Assembly (NCBI GenBank): GCA_947069175.1
Contig: CAMTDV010001633.1
Location: 59,130,102-59,194,101, forward strand
Direction of reading: 5' to 3'
DNA: 64,000 nt
Source of the DNA: Scalesia atractyloides
Lineage: Eukaryota; Streptophyta; Magnoliopsida; Asterales; Asteraceae
Below the pieces are notes generated by a model. The model saw only the letters and a list, made by a program, of their open reading frames with translations. It had not been told where the DNA came from and did not search any database. This document shows positions 45,074 through 57,540 of the stretch, piece by piece; the first letter of the stretch is position 1; every line of letters starts with the position of its first letter. A program made the position numbers and the translations under genes.

Positions 45074-46848
45074 TTAAGCAATGGGGTTTGCTGGGAGAGA
45101 TGTTATTGGAAGAGGTACAGGGAATTGCATTCCCTTGACTTGACCTATTGGATCAACTTGATTTGTATCAGGAAGTTCACAATTTATCATGTTTTTAATT
45201 CTTTCCTTCAAGATGTCTTCTTCAAATCTTTTTATATCTTCTACAAGCATGTTCTTTTGTCTTTTAAGATGGCTTCTCACCAGTGAAAAGGCTTGACTTG
45301 CAGATGGAAGTTCCGATCTGATAGGTAAGTCTTCATAGTTTAGCTTTCTTGGGACTGGGGGATCTTTGGCTCTTAAAGCTTCAAGCTTTTTGTAAGTTAC
45401 TCTGATTGTTGGCTCATCCCATTTTTCCATTGATCTCATAGTGCCATATTTGGCAGTTACCATTTCTTCCTTCATTATGGTAAGCTCATCTGCTTTTATG
45501 CCAACAGGTCTTCTACCTGTAGCCCTGTTGGGAAGAGTTGGGTTGATACTTGGATTAAGTTTCATCAACTCTATTCTGGCTATTTCTTCTAGAAGGGCCT
45601 CAACACACCATCCATTAAATTGAGCTTTTGAAGCTCTGTAGGGCTTATTCTTCATGATGAAGTCCAGGTAGTCTTCCCTAAGATCCATTTTGAGATTAGA
45701 GTTGCTAACTAGTTCATGAGATGCCTTTTGACTAACCTCTTTAGCATAGTCTTCATGTCTGTTCACTTTTGTGAACTCTGCAGACATGATTTCCTGAGCC
45801 TCCTTATCACTTTTACCCTTGCTTTTGAAAGCAACTATTTTCTCAGCCTGCACAAATTTCACCTCAAGGTATTCTTGTATATTTTTGGGCTTTTGATACC
45901 CTTTGAGTGATGGAAAGGTAAGTTGGCTAGGGTCAGGTGTAGAATAGAAAGATTGTATCTCTTTTGATACATTTTCTAATTCCAATGGGTCAAGGATATT
46001 GGGTGTGGAAGTTGTAGTAGTTGGTATTGTGATGGTGGATGGTAGTGATGTAACAATGGCTGTGGTTAGGAGTTTCTTCATCATCTTCTTGGATAATGAA
46101 TTCAATTCTCTAGGTTCTTGTTTGTAATTTTGTACTTTTGGTGGTGGTTGTTTAGGTGATGAGGTTGGTTTTCTCTTCAGAAGTCCTTTGGGGACCTTTG
46201 AAGAAGGTGTTTGGATAGTTGTAACCTCTGTTGTCATTTTTGTAGTGGCAACATATGTTTTAGCAGTGGAAGTAGTGGTGATATGAGTAGTTGAAGTGGG
46301 ATAAGTGGTTTGTGTTGTGATAGATGGAATATTGGTTTGGAAAGATTGTGCAGCAGTGCTTTGACTAACCTTTGTTGAAGAACCTTGGTTGTCTTAGATT
46401 TCTTTTCATTTAATGATCTTTGCACTGTTATCTGTATATTTGCTTCCTTTGTATCCCTTTTCTTTTGCTTCTCAATTTCCTTGTTGGTTTCTTTTTTTTT
46501 TTTTCTAGCCCTTTTGAGTGCAACAATGTCAGGCTTTTTGCTAGCCTTTTTTTTTACCAAGGGTGGAAGCTTCCTAATGCAGTCTTCTATCCCCCCCCCC
46601 TTTGCATCATCATATTTTGGTAGAGTGAGAGCTTGACCAATGTTTTTAAAGATAAAGTCTGTAATGGCTTTAACTTCAGCTTGAGTATCTTGATATCCGA
46701 GATCCACTGTTTGTCTGACAAGCTCTGCCTGCTTGGCATATATTTCTTCTACAACTTGCTTTTGAAGATGTAAGTAAGGTCGAACATGTTCCCACATTTC
46801 TTTTTCAAATTCCGCATTTGTTGGTTTGGGTTTGGAGTTTTTGAGCAA
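45074..46848 (-). pseudogene. Copia-associated extra ORF, C-terminal two thirds
   Basis: Two overlapping minus-strand ORFs, 46848-46234 (204 aa) and 46237-45074 (387 aa), form one protein split by a frameshift near 46385. The first has a helical, charged region (FEKEMWEHVRPYLHLQKQVV, LKRARKKKKETNKEIEKQKK). After the shift a Thr-rich linker (TTYPTSTTHITTTSTAK) leads to the longer ORF, with SKAQFNGWCVEALLEEIARI, GRRPVGIKADELTIMKEEM and KWDEPTIRVTYKKLEALRA. A poly-C run at 46591-46602 encodes Gly-Gly-Gly and is shift-prone. It lies between a gag remnant and the polypurine tract, where some plant copia elements carry an extra ORF of unknown role. No transmembrane segment is evident, so an envelope role is unsupported. 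Confidence 0.6.
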
Positions 46849-48228
46849 GATTTCATCATGTCCTTGATCTCCCCAACAGATGTTTCTAAGTTGGTTACTC
46901 TCTTTGTTAATTCTAGATAGTTTAATCCATCACTTGACTTAACAAGATCATCTGAATTCCCACTAGAAGTGGTTAAACTTGGTTTTATACCATGTGCCCC
47001 TTGTTCTTGGTACTAGGGTCTTCCTACTGGTGTCAAGACTATTGCCTCAGCAGTTGTTGCCTTCAAAGGGGTCTTAGCAATGTAACTACTGTCCAACTGT
47101 GAGACTGGTGTCTCAACAATTGTAGTAGCTTCCCCATTTGAATACCCAACCTGTATCTCTTTGGATACATGATGTATTGTCCCATGTGCTTGTGTGATAG
47201 CAATGACACCTGAACTTGCCCTAGTCACTTGTTGAAGTGAACTCTCATTGATTTGTTATTGAGAGGAACTAGGTATGTGCAAGTCAGATGTATCAATTGC
47301 ATAAAATAATTTTTGTAAGGGTGAATGGACTATTGATGTTGGTGGTGGTGATGAAGGTGATGCAACCCTAGGAAAGGGGCTTGAGAAGAGATAATCAAAT
47401 GATGTATCCCCCTTGATTTGCGTCCCATGTGCTTACAACACCTTCATTTTATGAGGAAGAGTGAGGAGTTTGGCTTGGTGTTGATGTTTGAATCTGTTGT
47501 GAGGAAGTAAAAACAGATGTTTGAGTTTGTTTCTTTTGTGCTGCAACAGGGATCTCTGCCATCTCAACCCCCAGAGATACCATTTTTGTGGTTTTTCTTT
47601 TTGATTTGGGGATGAGAATGGATATGGTTTGTTTGGAAATGTCTGGTGAGGGTTCCACAGTGCTGGGATATGCACCATTGTCACAAGGAGCAGTAGGCTC
47701 AACAACAGATGTTGTAACATATGTTGCTTGGTTTTCTAAAACGTTTTCAATTACCACATTTTCATGGCTTTTGACCATCATGCGAGTAAAAGTTTCGTTA
47801 GAAAGACTGTTGCTTTGAATTGCTTCACAGTTTTCAAAACTTTATTTTCTTAAATCATTTTTCAGGTAAAAGCTCAACAACCTTGGATAGATAAGGAAAG
47901 GATTGCTAGTACCTCTCTTAATTGCCCTCAAATTTGCTACCAAACCAAGAAACAATGTCTTGGATAACTTATGGTTTGAATTTTTTAAAATAACATACCC
48001 CAGATACTGATTTTTTAGGGAATCTCATTAAAAGCGATGGTTTTAGCAAAGAGGCAAACCAAGAGAGTGTGGAAAAAGAATTTCATTTCATGTGGGAACT
48101 TTGGTTTAAAAAGTGTTGCTCCCACCATCTGACCTTCATAGCCCCTTTCTATGAACTCAGCTTGTAAGTCATTTTTGGGGTAGGTTCCCATACTTGTCTA
48201 TCTCTAGATGAAACATGCTGGAGATGAA
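46849..48228 (-). pseudogene. Copia-associated extra ORF, middle part
   Basis: Broken minus-strand frames continue the same gene. 47781-47449 (110 aa, MVKSHENVVIENVLENQATY and a Ser/Thr/Gln-rich end), 47228-47013 (71 aa) and, just before 46848, SSDGLNYLELTKRVTNLETS with VGEIKDMMK form a linker and coiled coil. Around 48200-47900 the frames contain FERGYEGQMVGATLF-like and FFFHTLLVCLFAKTIAFNEI segments that resemble a conserved block of the same extra ORF in other plants. Several stops and shifts. Confidence 0.5.
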
Positions 48229-48480
48229 TTATGTGGTGATTTCCACATGTTCTTTATTGATTGTGGATAAAATTAGAAAAGGCCTTTTGTTTTGCAGGGA
48301 TAATTTTGTATTTGCCCAAAATTCTCTAAGTGTGGAAATGTAGATGGGTGCATCGGTGGTGAGAATGTAGAGGTATTTTGATGAATTGATGATGTCGATG
48401 ATGGGGTGGAAATTCGTATTCTTGTTGTGATGTATAAGATACGGAAAATAATTTTGCGGGGTTTTGATTTCGAGATCCAT
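48229..48480 (-). pseudogene. Copia-associated extra ORF, N-terminal part
   Basis: An 83-residue ORF starts MDLEIKTPQNYFPYLIHHNK, followed by IIDIINSSKYLYILTTDAPI and YISTLREFWANTK. The pattern 'IIDFLNSS...YAL...P.IY...I..FW' is, from memory, a conserved N-terminal block of the extra ORF in Asteraceae and other eudicot copia elements. The start is well placed, with non-coding leader upstream. Confidence 0.55.
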
Positions 48481-49285
48481 GATGAACTGTTGTTAAAATC
48501 TTTTGAAAATCTTTTATCGAGAAAATCTTTTGATCGAAACAGAGTTTGATGAAAGCACATTTAGAATTTTTCTCTTTTGAAATGCTTTTGAATTTTCAAT
48601 AATGGAGGATACAAGTAAACTCTGTTTTCTTAAGGGTTTTATAGGATTAATGGAACAGGGATGTTAACGTGGACAATGGTTACCTTTTAGTCCACGTGTT
48701 AAGTTGCTATTTGTCATAGCAAATCTCTGTTCAACGAGGGGGTCCTACAAAGGAAACCCAATGATAAAGATACCAAAGATTTGTTTTTCAAATATTTATT
48801 TGAAACCTCTGTTGTGCTCAACAGACTTTTGAATAATGTGATCAATGTTTTGAAACCTCTGTTTGAGTCTTGGTCAAAAGAGTTTTGTGAAACATCTGTT
48901 TGGAACCTTTATTGGGTTCAACAGAGTTTTGATGAGAAATAAAGGTTCTTGTTTGACTTTTCAAACATTGGTTTTGGAAACCAGCTATTCTTTTGCCTTA
49001 AACAGTGGTTATCACACTTTGATTAGACTTTTGAACCACTTGTTTGACACTTTTGAACAAAGTATTTGTTTTTGTTAATTTTGTCAATACTTTTGGATTT
49101 TTAAAACAATTTTTTTGGTCGATTTTTAAGACATAAAGAATATAAAAGATAGAAAAATTTTTGGAACTTTTAAGTAGTTTTCTTTCTATTATTTGGATAG
49201 AAGGATAGATGCGCAAGTAACCTCTATTGGCACTTCAGTATTACCATAGTGGTTCCCTGGTTCCTTATAGATGGTGGTGAATGAG
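48481..49285 (-). other. Non-coding interval between gag remnant and extra ORF
   Basis: This stretch has repeated AACAGA/CTCTGTT words and no pol-like frame. Protease, integrase, reverse transcriptase and RNase H would be expected here in an autonomous copia element; none of their motifs is visible. Confidence 0.55.
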
Positions 49286-50190
49286 TCAATCTTGTAGATG
49301 ATCAAAGGCATTATCTGCCTTAAATTTGGTGTTATCAACCACTACAATTGCTTGTTGGGATTGGTCTTTGGTCACTAGGAGTTTTTGAACTATCTCCAAC
49401 AATTGGTTTTGACCCTTTGCAAGTGCCTGGACACTTGGGTCAATGGGAGGTTGACCATTCCCAACAAGGTGTTGATACCCATGAGGATGCATGTTAACCC
49501 TAGGCTTTTGGGGTTGTGGTGCAGGTTTTGTATACCTGTAAGGCACCATATTGCAAGGTGGTTGCCCATAGCCTCTGGGTAATGCATTTTGAGGTGTTGC
49601 AGTATGATCATGCTCAACTCTTTGGGAGGAGATTTGTTATTACAGTTACCAGGCCTATCTTCCCTTTTGAAACTTGATTTCTTTCTTAACTAGTTATTGT
49701 TAGAACTATGTGATCTAAGAAATGAGCACTGTTGAGTAAAATGATTGCTTTTACCATAGATGGTGCATCGGGATGCTTCATGATTATGGATGCTTCATGA
49801 TTTAAGGTGCTAATCTCTTAATCCTTTTCAGTTAGTCTATTTTTGAAATCATATTTCAGTTTTTCTAGGATAATTTCACTAACTTAGATCTTTTCATAGA
49901 TGTTTTCATTTACCTCCTTGATGTTAGCAAATGCTATGATTCATTTGGTTGAGCACAAATCTTTTAGAACTTGAGGTGATACCTTGGAGATAGCAACCTT
50001 TAGATGACCAGCATTGATGAGATCAGTGGTACTTTTGGGATAGTTTTGGTTTCTTCTGCATCACCCTCTTCACAAACCAATGTGTGTCTTGGGCTCTCAG
50101 CAGTTTCCCCAATCGAGCTTTCACTAGCAGAAGTTTCCTTTTCTTGAGATTCATCACCTGAGGCATGATCAAAAGCCATAAAACAAAAGT
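49286..50190 (-). pseudogene. Gag remnant with degenerate CCHC zinc knuckle
   Basis: On the minus strand a frame containing SRCTIYGKSNHFTQQC (49726-49767 for C to C) matches a CCHC knuckle whose second Cys is Tyr (TAT). Upstream frames (50203-50000) are acidic and Ser-rich (DESQEKETSASESSIGETAE). Downstream, 49549-49286 encodes MVPYRYTKPAPQPQKPRVNM and SVQALAKGQNQLLEIVQKLL. The layout (acidic linker, coiled region, knuckle, Pro/Gln-rich tail) fits retroelement gag. Stops are frequent. The 5' end is cut by LTR-C1. Confidence 0.5.
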
Positions 50191-50195
50191 TTACA

Positions 50196-51794
50196 TGTAA
50201 CACCTCGGAAATTCATGTCGAATCATATGATGACATGTGCCAAGTCCACTCTCAAATATGCCGAATAATTTGGACGAGAGAGACTAATTTTGCCATTTTA
50301 TGAAACTATGGTTGTCGAGGGACCAAACATGTCATCATGCCAAACATTTGGCCTTTGAATGACTCTTACGGACCGTAACCACAAGTGCTTAAGGACTGTA
50401 TTACGGTCCACAAGGCATAACCCTTACGGTCCGTAACGAATTCAAAATCAGGGATGCGCTAAGTGGCTTACGGACCGTAAAGACTTAGCCATACAATCCG
50501 TAAGTGGCTGCTAGTGGCAATTTTGTTTGGAGGCCAAGGCTTTCTGCCCTTGTGCCACATATCTCGAAAATATGCTACTCTTGCTTAGGTCTTACCACCT
50601 CAAAAACACATGGAGACATCCTACAATAGTCCTTAACACTTGGCATCATCTTGTGCAACCTCTTCAAGCATAAATAGCAAGCTAGACTTGCACTTTTACT
50701 TGCTCATTAACTCTTTCTCATCTCTATTACTCTTGGAGTTGTTTCTGATCATAAACCTCCCACTGAGTTAAATCACCTTCTGGAACACTTGTAAGTGTTC
50801 TTTCTTAGTTCTTTCATGTCTAGGCTAAGTTATTAGCCGGAAGTCAAGCAAATTGACTTATGCTTTGACTTTCGGTTAAGACCATTATGGTCCAGCCATT
50901 GTTCGCATCGAACATGGCTACGTGATCGTAATAAGGTAGGTGATAATCCCTCAAAAGGGCACCTCCTGGAAATCACGTTAAGTTGGTCAAATGAAGAACT
51001 AAAGTTATGTAAAATTAAAAGCCAAAACGTCATTTTCGGAAAACTTATAAAATGAACTTATAAGTGTTTAAACACATGTTTTGACCCTTAAATAAGTTAG
51101 TAAATAATTAGAACATGTAGAAACATGTTCAGCTAGTCATTTCCAGTTTTAGTGTCGGTTCGTAATCGAAAGTCGCAAAGTTTTACTTCTGCTTTGACTT
51201 TCGATTCTGACCCGATTTAGCTAAGGTAGCTACTGATTATAAGTTGCATTATGATCATATTAATGTAGGATAACCCTATGAGGTTATACTACATGATCAT
51301 AATCAGATTCTGAGTTATTATACAAAATCTTACATTATGCCTTATTTGACAAAAATGTCTTTTTTTACTTAAAGCATTGATTTAAGCAAGAATGAACTTG
51401 TAAATGTTTTACCTACTGATATGTTAATGTAATTAACATCTTTTAGAGTCTGTTTGGTATGGGTTAATGGAATGTATGAGGGAATGAAATGAACGAGGTA
51501 ATGGAATGAACAACGGAATGAAATGGATCATTCCATTCCATTGTGGTGTTTGATTCCTCATATATGAATAAAATGAATTAATACCTTGTACAATTTGATA
51601 GACAAAAAAGAGAGGAAGTAACGAAACACAACTGTATTAAAAACGACAAATATAATTGCCTCAATAATAATAATAATAATAATATATTAATGGTAAAAAA
51701 ATTAATAATAAAATTTTTGATATATATTAATATTAGTATAAATGTATGATAATAATGATACTATATTAATGGTAAAAAAATAATAAAATTTTTG

Positions 51795-51831
<37 letters not shown>

Positions 51832-52695
51832 TATCTTTCCATTCCTTAAAGGAATGAAAAAAAAATATCACCTTACAATGGAATGGAAATAGTTATATTT
51901 GGAAGGAGTTACATTCCTTTGGAATGCTCCATTCCATTACCACATGATAACCAAACATGTTTATCCTCATTCCATCATAATGCTCCATTTCATTCCAATT
52001 TCTATTCCTTCATACCAAACGCTACCTTGATGTTATTAAACTAATCATAATCTGAGTTTTGACTGAAAGTCGTAAATGTCGTTATTTAATGACTAAAACG
52101 CCCTTTTTGCGCATAGTATGGTTTTAAACCATAACTATCAACTAAAAATTGATACCTACTGATATTACAACTATTTAAAATGTTTTCACAGTAGATACAT
52201 CATCATAACTCAGATTTCTAAATAAATCCTCAAACTATGTGTAGAATGACCAAAATGCCCCTTCGGCGCATAGTTTGGTCTAAAATCATATAACTCACAT
52301 ATGTTTGATTATATACTGATATTATATCATAAATATAACATTTTTACAGAATGATCATGTTCATAACATCAGTTTATACGCAAGTTCCTTTAATACCCCA
52401 CATAATGACCAAAATGCCCTTATGGTGCACATTTTGATTTTAAAACATAATTGGGCATATAAGTTGATAACCTACTGTGTTACAACTTATTTATATTTTA
52501 ATGGCATATGAAACTTGTTTATGACTCATCCAGATACCCGGTATCACTTATATGCGCACGGTTAAGCTTAAGTAGCCCATTTATGGAAGTTTACCGAAAC
52601 GTGTCAAATCTTATCATTTCTATTTCATATTCCAAAATGTATATTGGTTACCCATACTATACAAGTCTTTTTACTTGTTGGGTTAAACCACATTC
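50196..52695 (+). mobile_element. 5' LTR-C1, 3'-truncated
   Basis: It starts TGTAACACCTCGG and is collinear with LTR-C2 (59388 on) until ACCACATTC at 52695, where homology stops. The last ~1.1 kb of the LTR is missing. U3 has inverted repeats TTACGGACCGTAA / TTACGGTCCGTAA (50368-50510) and a weak TATA box CATAAATAG (50669-50677). It lies in the same orientation as gag-pol at 55176-59349, and LTR-C2 lies on the other side, so the two are best read as a pair. A MITE (51446-52026) is nested in it. The left flank cuts into the minus-strand gag remnant. Confidence 0.75.
51446..52026. mobile_element. 581-bp MITE nested in LTR-C1
   Basis: The ends are GAGTCTGTTTGGTATGGG and, in reverse complement, GGTAGCGTTTGGTATGAAGG. 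The interior is symmetric in GGAATG/CATTCC words and contains (AAT)n tracts (51662-51684 and 51801-51829). LTR-C2 has the empty site (ACATATTTTGATGTT near 60640), which confirms insertion. The flanking TTA/TTG is close to a 3-bp TSD, so PIF/Harbinger is possible. Confidence 0.78.
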
Positions 52696-53760
52696 CTTTT
52701 TCTAGGGAGCAAACTTGAACACTACTTGTGGGTGTAAACCCTAGTTAAAACTAGAATGTTTGTGAGGTTTGAACCTCTAATTTAGAATGTCTCAGCCTTG
52801 TTTTTAAGCCTAACTAACCATAAATGAGGTTATAAGCATTAGGACATAGGTTTGAGATGAGTTAGACTCAAGTTCAACTAAGATTAACAAGTTTAGATGA
52901 AAACAGAAACGAACAGTCCACTTTGGAGCCTTTTTTGGGACATTCCAGAGCTTGGTTTTCCATGGAAAACCTCTAGAAATGTTCCTAAGGTTGTTCCAAG
53001 TAAGTGGGAAAAAGAATCAAGTGAAAAGGTTCAAAAACGAGAGAGTTATGCATACTTTTGTAACTTGGTATGAATCTGCTCGAATTCGTGATTAACAGCT
53101 GATTAGAGGAGGATTTGAGAGTGTTTTTGATGTTTTGCAAAGTGGAAAATGCCTGGAAAGCACCTTGGTTTTATAAGGGGTGAGTTAGGGTTAGTTGGAT
53201 GGTGTAATAATGGAGTTTCAAGGCCATTGGAGGAGAAAACATGTGTGGGATTCGTGCATCACACGTCTGAATTTCAAGCTGCTGCCCGCCAGTACCCCAT
53301 ACGGACTGTATGGGGTACCCTTGCTGTCCGCAAGGGTTTGGCCAGGACTACAATATTTTATTTTTTGATTTTCTTGATTTGCAACATATGTAAAGGTTAT
53401 AACTTGATGTTTTATGAACAATTAAGGGTTTCTAAGCATAATTAACAAGTGCCAAATGTCCCACATGTATAAAATGGATAAGATCAAGTATAAACATCGC
53501 ATATAAGTTTCATATTGAACATGTAAGTCACGTATTTGAAATTTTTGTCAACGTTGTCGTATATTGTGGATCAAGCATCAGATATGTAGAGTATGAATGA
53601 ATTTAACATGATAAAAATAGAACACGCGTTTCATTATGATTCAAGTCTCGGAATAATGATTACAACGGAAAAAGGAATACAAGGTTTACAAAGTTTCCAT
53701 TAATAGCAATACAACGCGAACTTTCTAAATATAGAAAGTATGAAAAAGGAGGGCGTTACA
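52696..53760 (-). mobile_element. Minus-strand LTR-E, probable
   Basis: On the minus strand it begins TGTAACGCCCTCC (right end 53760), a usual start of plant gypsy LTRs. It has inverted repeats CCCATAC/GTATGGGG and CCCTTGC/GCAAGGG (53295-53334 on the plus strand) followed by TATAAAA (53169-53175, minus). The downstream end is not clear; the left edge is where LTR-C1 homology stops. LTR-C sequence does not resume to the right, so a deletion accompanied or followed the insertion. The plus-strand ORF 53149-53445 is not recognised. Confidence 0.5.
53169..53175 (-). promoter_or_regulatory. TATA box of LTR-E
   Basis: TATAAAA on the minus strand lies ~120 bp downstream of the LTR-E inverted repeats. 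Confidence 0.45.
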
Positions 53761-55175
53761 AAATAAGTTCTTCAAAAGCTCACCAAGCTAGTGAGGGGAA
53801 GGTGAGACGAATAAAGACTTTCTTTTATTTTGTATTGTATTTAAATTTCAAAAGTCCCTGCGTGGACAAGTATGTTTTTTAGTCCCTGTGTGGACAATTA
53901 GTTTGAGTTATCTTACAGTCCTGTTTAAGCCAATTTTTTTAATTTTCTAACCGTTTAGTGAAAAGTTGGAACTATTTATATAGATATGTATTCGTTATCT
54001 CCTTTTCAAGCGATCGTCTTGATTTTAATTCAAATTTTATCGATCTGCTATATAATTCCAAAATATTCTCTTAATGGTTTTGACCAGCCAATTGGCAATG
54101 TCCATATTATTTGGCACTTATAAAAGATAGTTAAGGAAGAATAGCCCTTCTATCATGATAGTTAAGGAAGTAAAGCCCTTCTATCCAGAGGTGGTGAACA
54201 ATGTTCAAGCCTCAACGTCATTATGGTCGATCATAACTTTCATTATTCAACCGTTAAGATAATTATTCTATGTTAACATTCGAGTAATGTTAATACTCCA
54301 GACAGTGTGACATGAGAAACCACACTAGTCATCTAAGTGATGGACTACGTCCAAGCCTTATAACCTGTGTTATCAAATTTGATCCTGGCTAATATCATCA
54401 ATGCGATGATCATATTTTAACATCTTTAATGATGAATTGCCTACGAGCTATGTTATAACATCCATAGTGATGAGTTGCCTGCGGGCTATATTTTAATGTC
54501 CATTGAGACAATGACAGTTGTAACCTTATGGTTCCTTATCCAAGGCGGTGGGTTATGCTCAAGCCTCATAGTCTAAATGATCAATAAGATCGCGACTAAT
54601 ATCATCCGTACAATGATTCGTATTTATAAAAAACATCATATGTGATGTCAACCAGTTTGCCTACGGGCTATATTATATCGTCGATTATGACAACGACAGT
54701 TGTAGTCTTATGACTCCCTGTCAAAAGGTTATGTTCAAGCCTTAAGGCCCCTTGATCAAATGAGATCACGGCTTATATTCTAAATGTCCTTGTGACAAGC
54801 TAATGTGCTATATTTTCATGTCCTTCGTGACAGGCCAATGCGCCATATTTTAATGTCCTTTGCGACGAGCCTATGAGCTACTTATAATTGTCAATATGAC
54901 AATGACAGTTATGACTTTATGATCCACTATCAACTAGCATATGGACTATGTCCAAATTTAGTTTTGCCCTTGATGGTCTTATGAGACCTAGGAAAATTAT
55001 ACTTAGATACTCTATATAGCATTCACTTGAAATGTTAAAGCCTGACAGATGTGACATTGTGCACACTGGTCCAAAAAGGCGAAGGATTTATATATCCAAA
55101 CTTATAAGCCTATATCGCTTAATGATACCATGGCTAATGCATATCTATTTTGGTGTTTAGTACCAAACATACAAC
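53761..55175 (+). other. Leader region of the Ty3/gypsy element
   Basis: Non-coding DNA before the gag ATG. It is full of degenerate short repeats, for example three ~35-bp units beginning TGTCCT at 54785, 54819 and 54854, and recurrent GACAATGACAGTTGTA words (54511, 54692, 54900). I see no tRNA primer-binding site next to an LTR end, which agrees with loss of the LTR-C1 3' end. Confidence 0.5.
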
Positions 55176-56723
55176 ATGGCTCATTTTGATGAAGCTAGTA
55201 GCAGACACAGCGATAACGATAATGTTAATGATAATCGCAATGGTGAGGGAGTTAATATCCAGACCATGATTGTCGCTGTAGTCGGAAAGGCTATGAATGC
55301 ATTCATAGCTAATCATAAGGAGTTGAGTGCTACTCACTCCAAACCCTTATCCATTCCATAGTCATCGGCTCGTAAGGAGGGCTCAGTTCACTCATCAAAT
55401 GTGAGGAGTGAACCCATGCATGATAAGAAAGAGAAAACCCGAACGATTAAATATGGGCGTTCATACAAATACTTTGTATCTTGCAAGCCCCAAGATTTCA
55501 CGGGAGAGAGAGGAGGCATGGATGCCATGAAGTGGCTCGATGAGATGGAAACAGTGGTTGATATCATCGGGTGTGCTGATTAGGATGTGGTTATGTTTGT
55601 CTCTTAATCGTTTAAGGGCGATGCCCTGACATGGTGGAAGGCCATGATTTACTCAACAGGGAAAGTAACCTTGTATAATATGGAGTGGTCCAAGTTTGTG
55701 GACCTGATTCGAGAAACTTACTGTCCACAACATGAGGTGGAGAAGGTAGAGTCAGATTTTCCGTCTCTTACCATGAAGAATCTGGATTGTCGGAAGTATG
55801 TGTCTGACTACAACTCATTATCTAGATTGGTTCCATACTTGATTACTCCCAAACCCAAACGCATTGCGTTTTTCATTGGTGGGCTAGTACCTGAGATTAA
55901 AGGAATGGCGAAGGCATCAAAGCCCTCTACTTTCAGGTTCGCTGTGGACGTATTCCTTTCTCTCACTCAAGATGAAGTGAGATTGAGATCACTCAAGAGC
56001 GAGAATGACGGGAAGATGAAGCACGAGGATGATCGCTTCCAGAAGTCAAAGAAGGGAAAGTTTGGGTTCCATAAGAACCAGAACAGGTCTGATGAAAGAC
56101 CAACATGCAAAACTTGTGGAAGACGACGTTGGGGACAGTGTCGGACTAACCATCAGTCTAAGCAGTGTGGTATCTGCAAGAGGACTGGGCATCAATCCCA
56201 TGAATGTAGGGATTTGAAGAATGCAGTTTGCTTTGGATGTGGTGAAAAGGGCCACATAAAGACTAACAGTCCTAAGCGCAATATTGAGAGTACTGCTAAG
56301 CCTAGAGAGGCAAAGAAGACCAATGCTAGAGCCTTCCAACTAACTGCAAAGGAAGCAGTTAAGGATAAAAACATCATTACGGGTACATTTCTCGTAAATG
56401 ATGTATTTGCTAGAGTTTTATTTGATTTCGGAGCTGATAAATCTTTTATTGATCATAAGTTTAGTAAACTATTAAACCTACCTATTAGAGCCTTATATAC
56501 AACATACGAAGTTGAAATGTTTGATGGTAGTATAGAAGTAGCCTCCACAATTCTTGATGGATGCGTTATATCCATTAAGAATCATTCTATTCCCATTTCT
56601 CTTTTTCCAATGAATTTGGTGGGGTTTGATATAGTTTTAGGCATGGATTGGTTATCTCATAACCAAGCCCGAATACTTGCGATAAGAAACTTATCAAGAT
56701 TAAAACCCCATCTGGTGAAATGA
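55176..56723 (+). pseudogene. Ty3/gypsy gag and protease
   Basis: A single frame runs from ATG 55176 (MAHFDEASSRHSDNDN) to TGA 56721, broken by in-frame stops at 55359, 55581 and 55605. The capsid region (55440-56000) has YKYFVSCKPQDFTGERGG, ALTWWKAM and YCPQHEVEKVE, the usual retrotransposon gag core. Nucleocapsid has CGICKRTGHQSHEC and a damaged CFGCGEKGHIKTN knuckle whose last Cys is lost. The protease motif reads VLFDFGADKSFI; the catalytic Asp is retained but the next residue is Phe instead of the usual Ser/Thr. It ends GMDWLSHNQARI, typical of plant gypsy protease. A frameshift near 56675 follows. Confidence 0.93.
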
Positions 56724-57540
56724 TGACCATCCATGGAGACCTACACTATGGTTTGCCTGAGAAAGCATCTTTGCTTAAAGCATCCAAGTGTATGAAAAAG
56801 GTTGTGTCATCGACATGGGACAATTGACTGTTGAAGAGCCGAAACAAAAAACCGAAGACATACCAATTATATCGGAGTATCCAGATGTATTCCCTAAGGA
56901 TTTACCCGGTCCACCCCCGAAGAGACAGGTCAAGTTTAGGATCGACATCTTACCTAGAGCCGCACTTGTAGCTAGAGCTCGATACCAATTAGCACCAACT
57001 GAGATGAAAGAACTGAGGGCACAATTAGATGAGCTTTTGGAGAAAGCTTTATTCAGTTAAGTTACTCGCCTTGGGGAGCTCCTATTATGTTCGTTAAGAA
57101 GAAAGACGGTTCAATGCGGATGTGCATTGACTACCGCAAGCTTAACAAGATAACGATCAAGAATCGTTATCCACTGCCCAGGATCGACGACTTGTTCGAC
57201 CAACTATTTTTCTAAGATTGACTTGAGATCGGGTTATCATCAACTGAAGGTCAGTTTTGAAGATGTTCAGAAGACTGCTTTTAGGACCAGATACGGCCAT
57301 TATGAATTCCTAGTAATGCCTTTTGGGCTCACTAATGCACCTGCAGCATTCATGGATCTCATGAATAGAGTCTGCAAGCCGTATTTGGATAAGTTTGTCA
57401 TTATCTTCATTGAAAACATACTTATCTATTCTCGTAATCAAGCAGATCACGAGAAACATTGCGGTGCATCCTAGAACTTTTAAGGAAGGAGAAACTCTAT
57501 GCTAAGTTCTCCAAGTGTGAATTCTGGCTTCGATAAGTCA
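56724..57540 (+). pseudogene. Ty3/gypsy reverse transcriptase
   Basis: Coding continues through several frames. 56788-57060 has IISEYPDVFPKDLPGPPP and ARYQLAPTEMKELRAQLDEL. The next frame has SYSPWGAPIMFVKKKDGS, MRMCIDYRKLNKITIKNRYP and PRIDDLFDQL. 57223-57474 has RSGYHQLKVSFEDVQKTAF, YGHYEFLVMPFGLTNAPAAF and FVIIFIENILIYSRN. The family's YxDD/FIDD catalytic pair is Glu-Asn here (57409-57417), so activity is lost. At least three frameshifts or stops occur. Confidence 0.92.

Noticed and set aside
45074..46237. 387-aa ORF as a host gene
   Set aside because: It lies between a gag remnant and a polypurine tract plus LTR, continues in broken frames upstream, and has the extra-ORF pattern of plant copia elements.
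45074..48480. Extra ORF as a retroviral envelope
   Set aside because: No signal peptide, furin-like site or transmembrane segment is visible; calling it env would be unsupported.
53149..53445. 98-aa ORF MPGKHLGFIRGELGLVGW
   Set aside because: It lies antisense to the promoter end of LTR-E and shows no homology I recognise.
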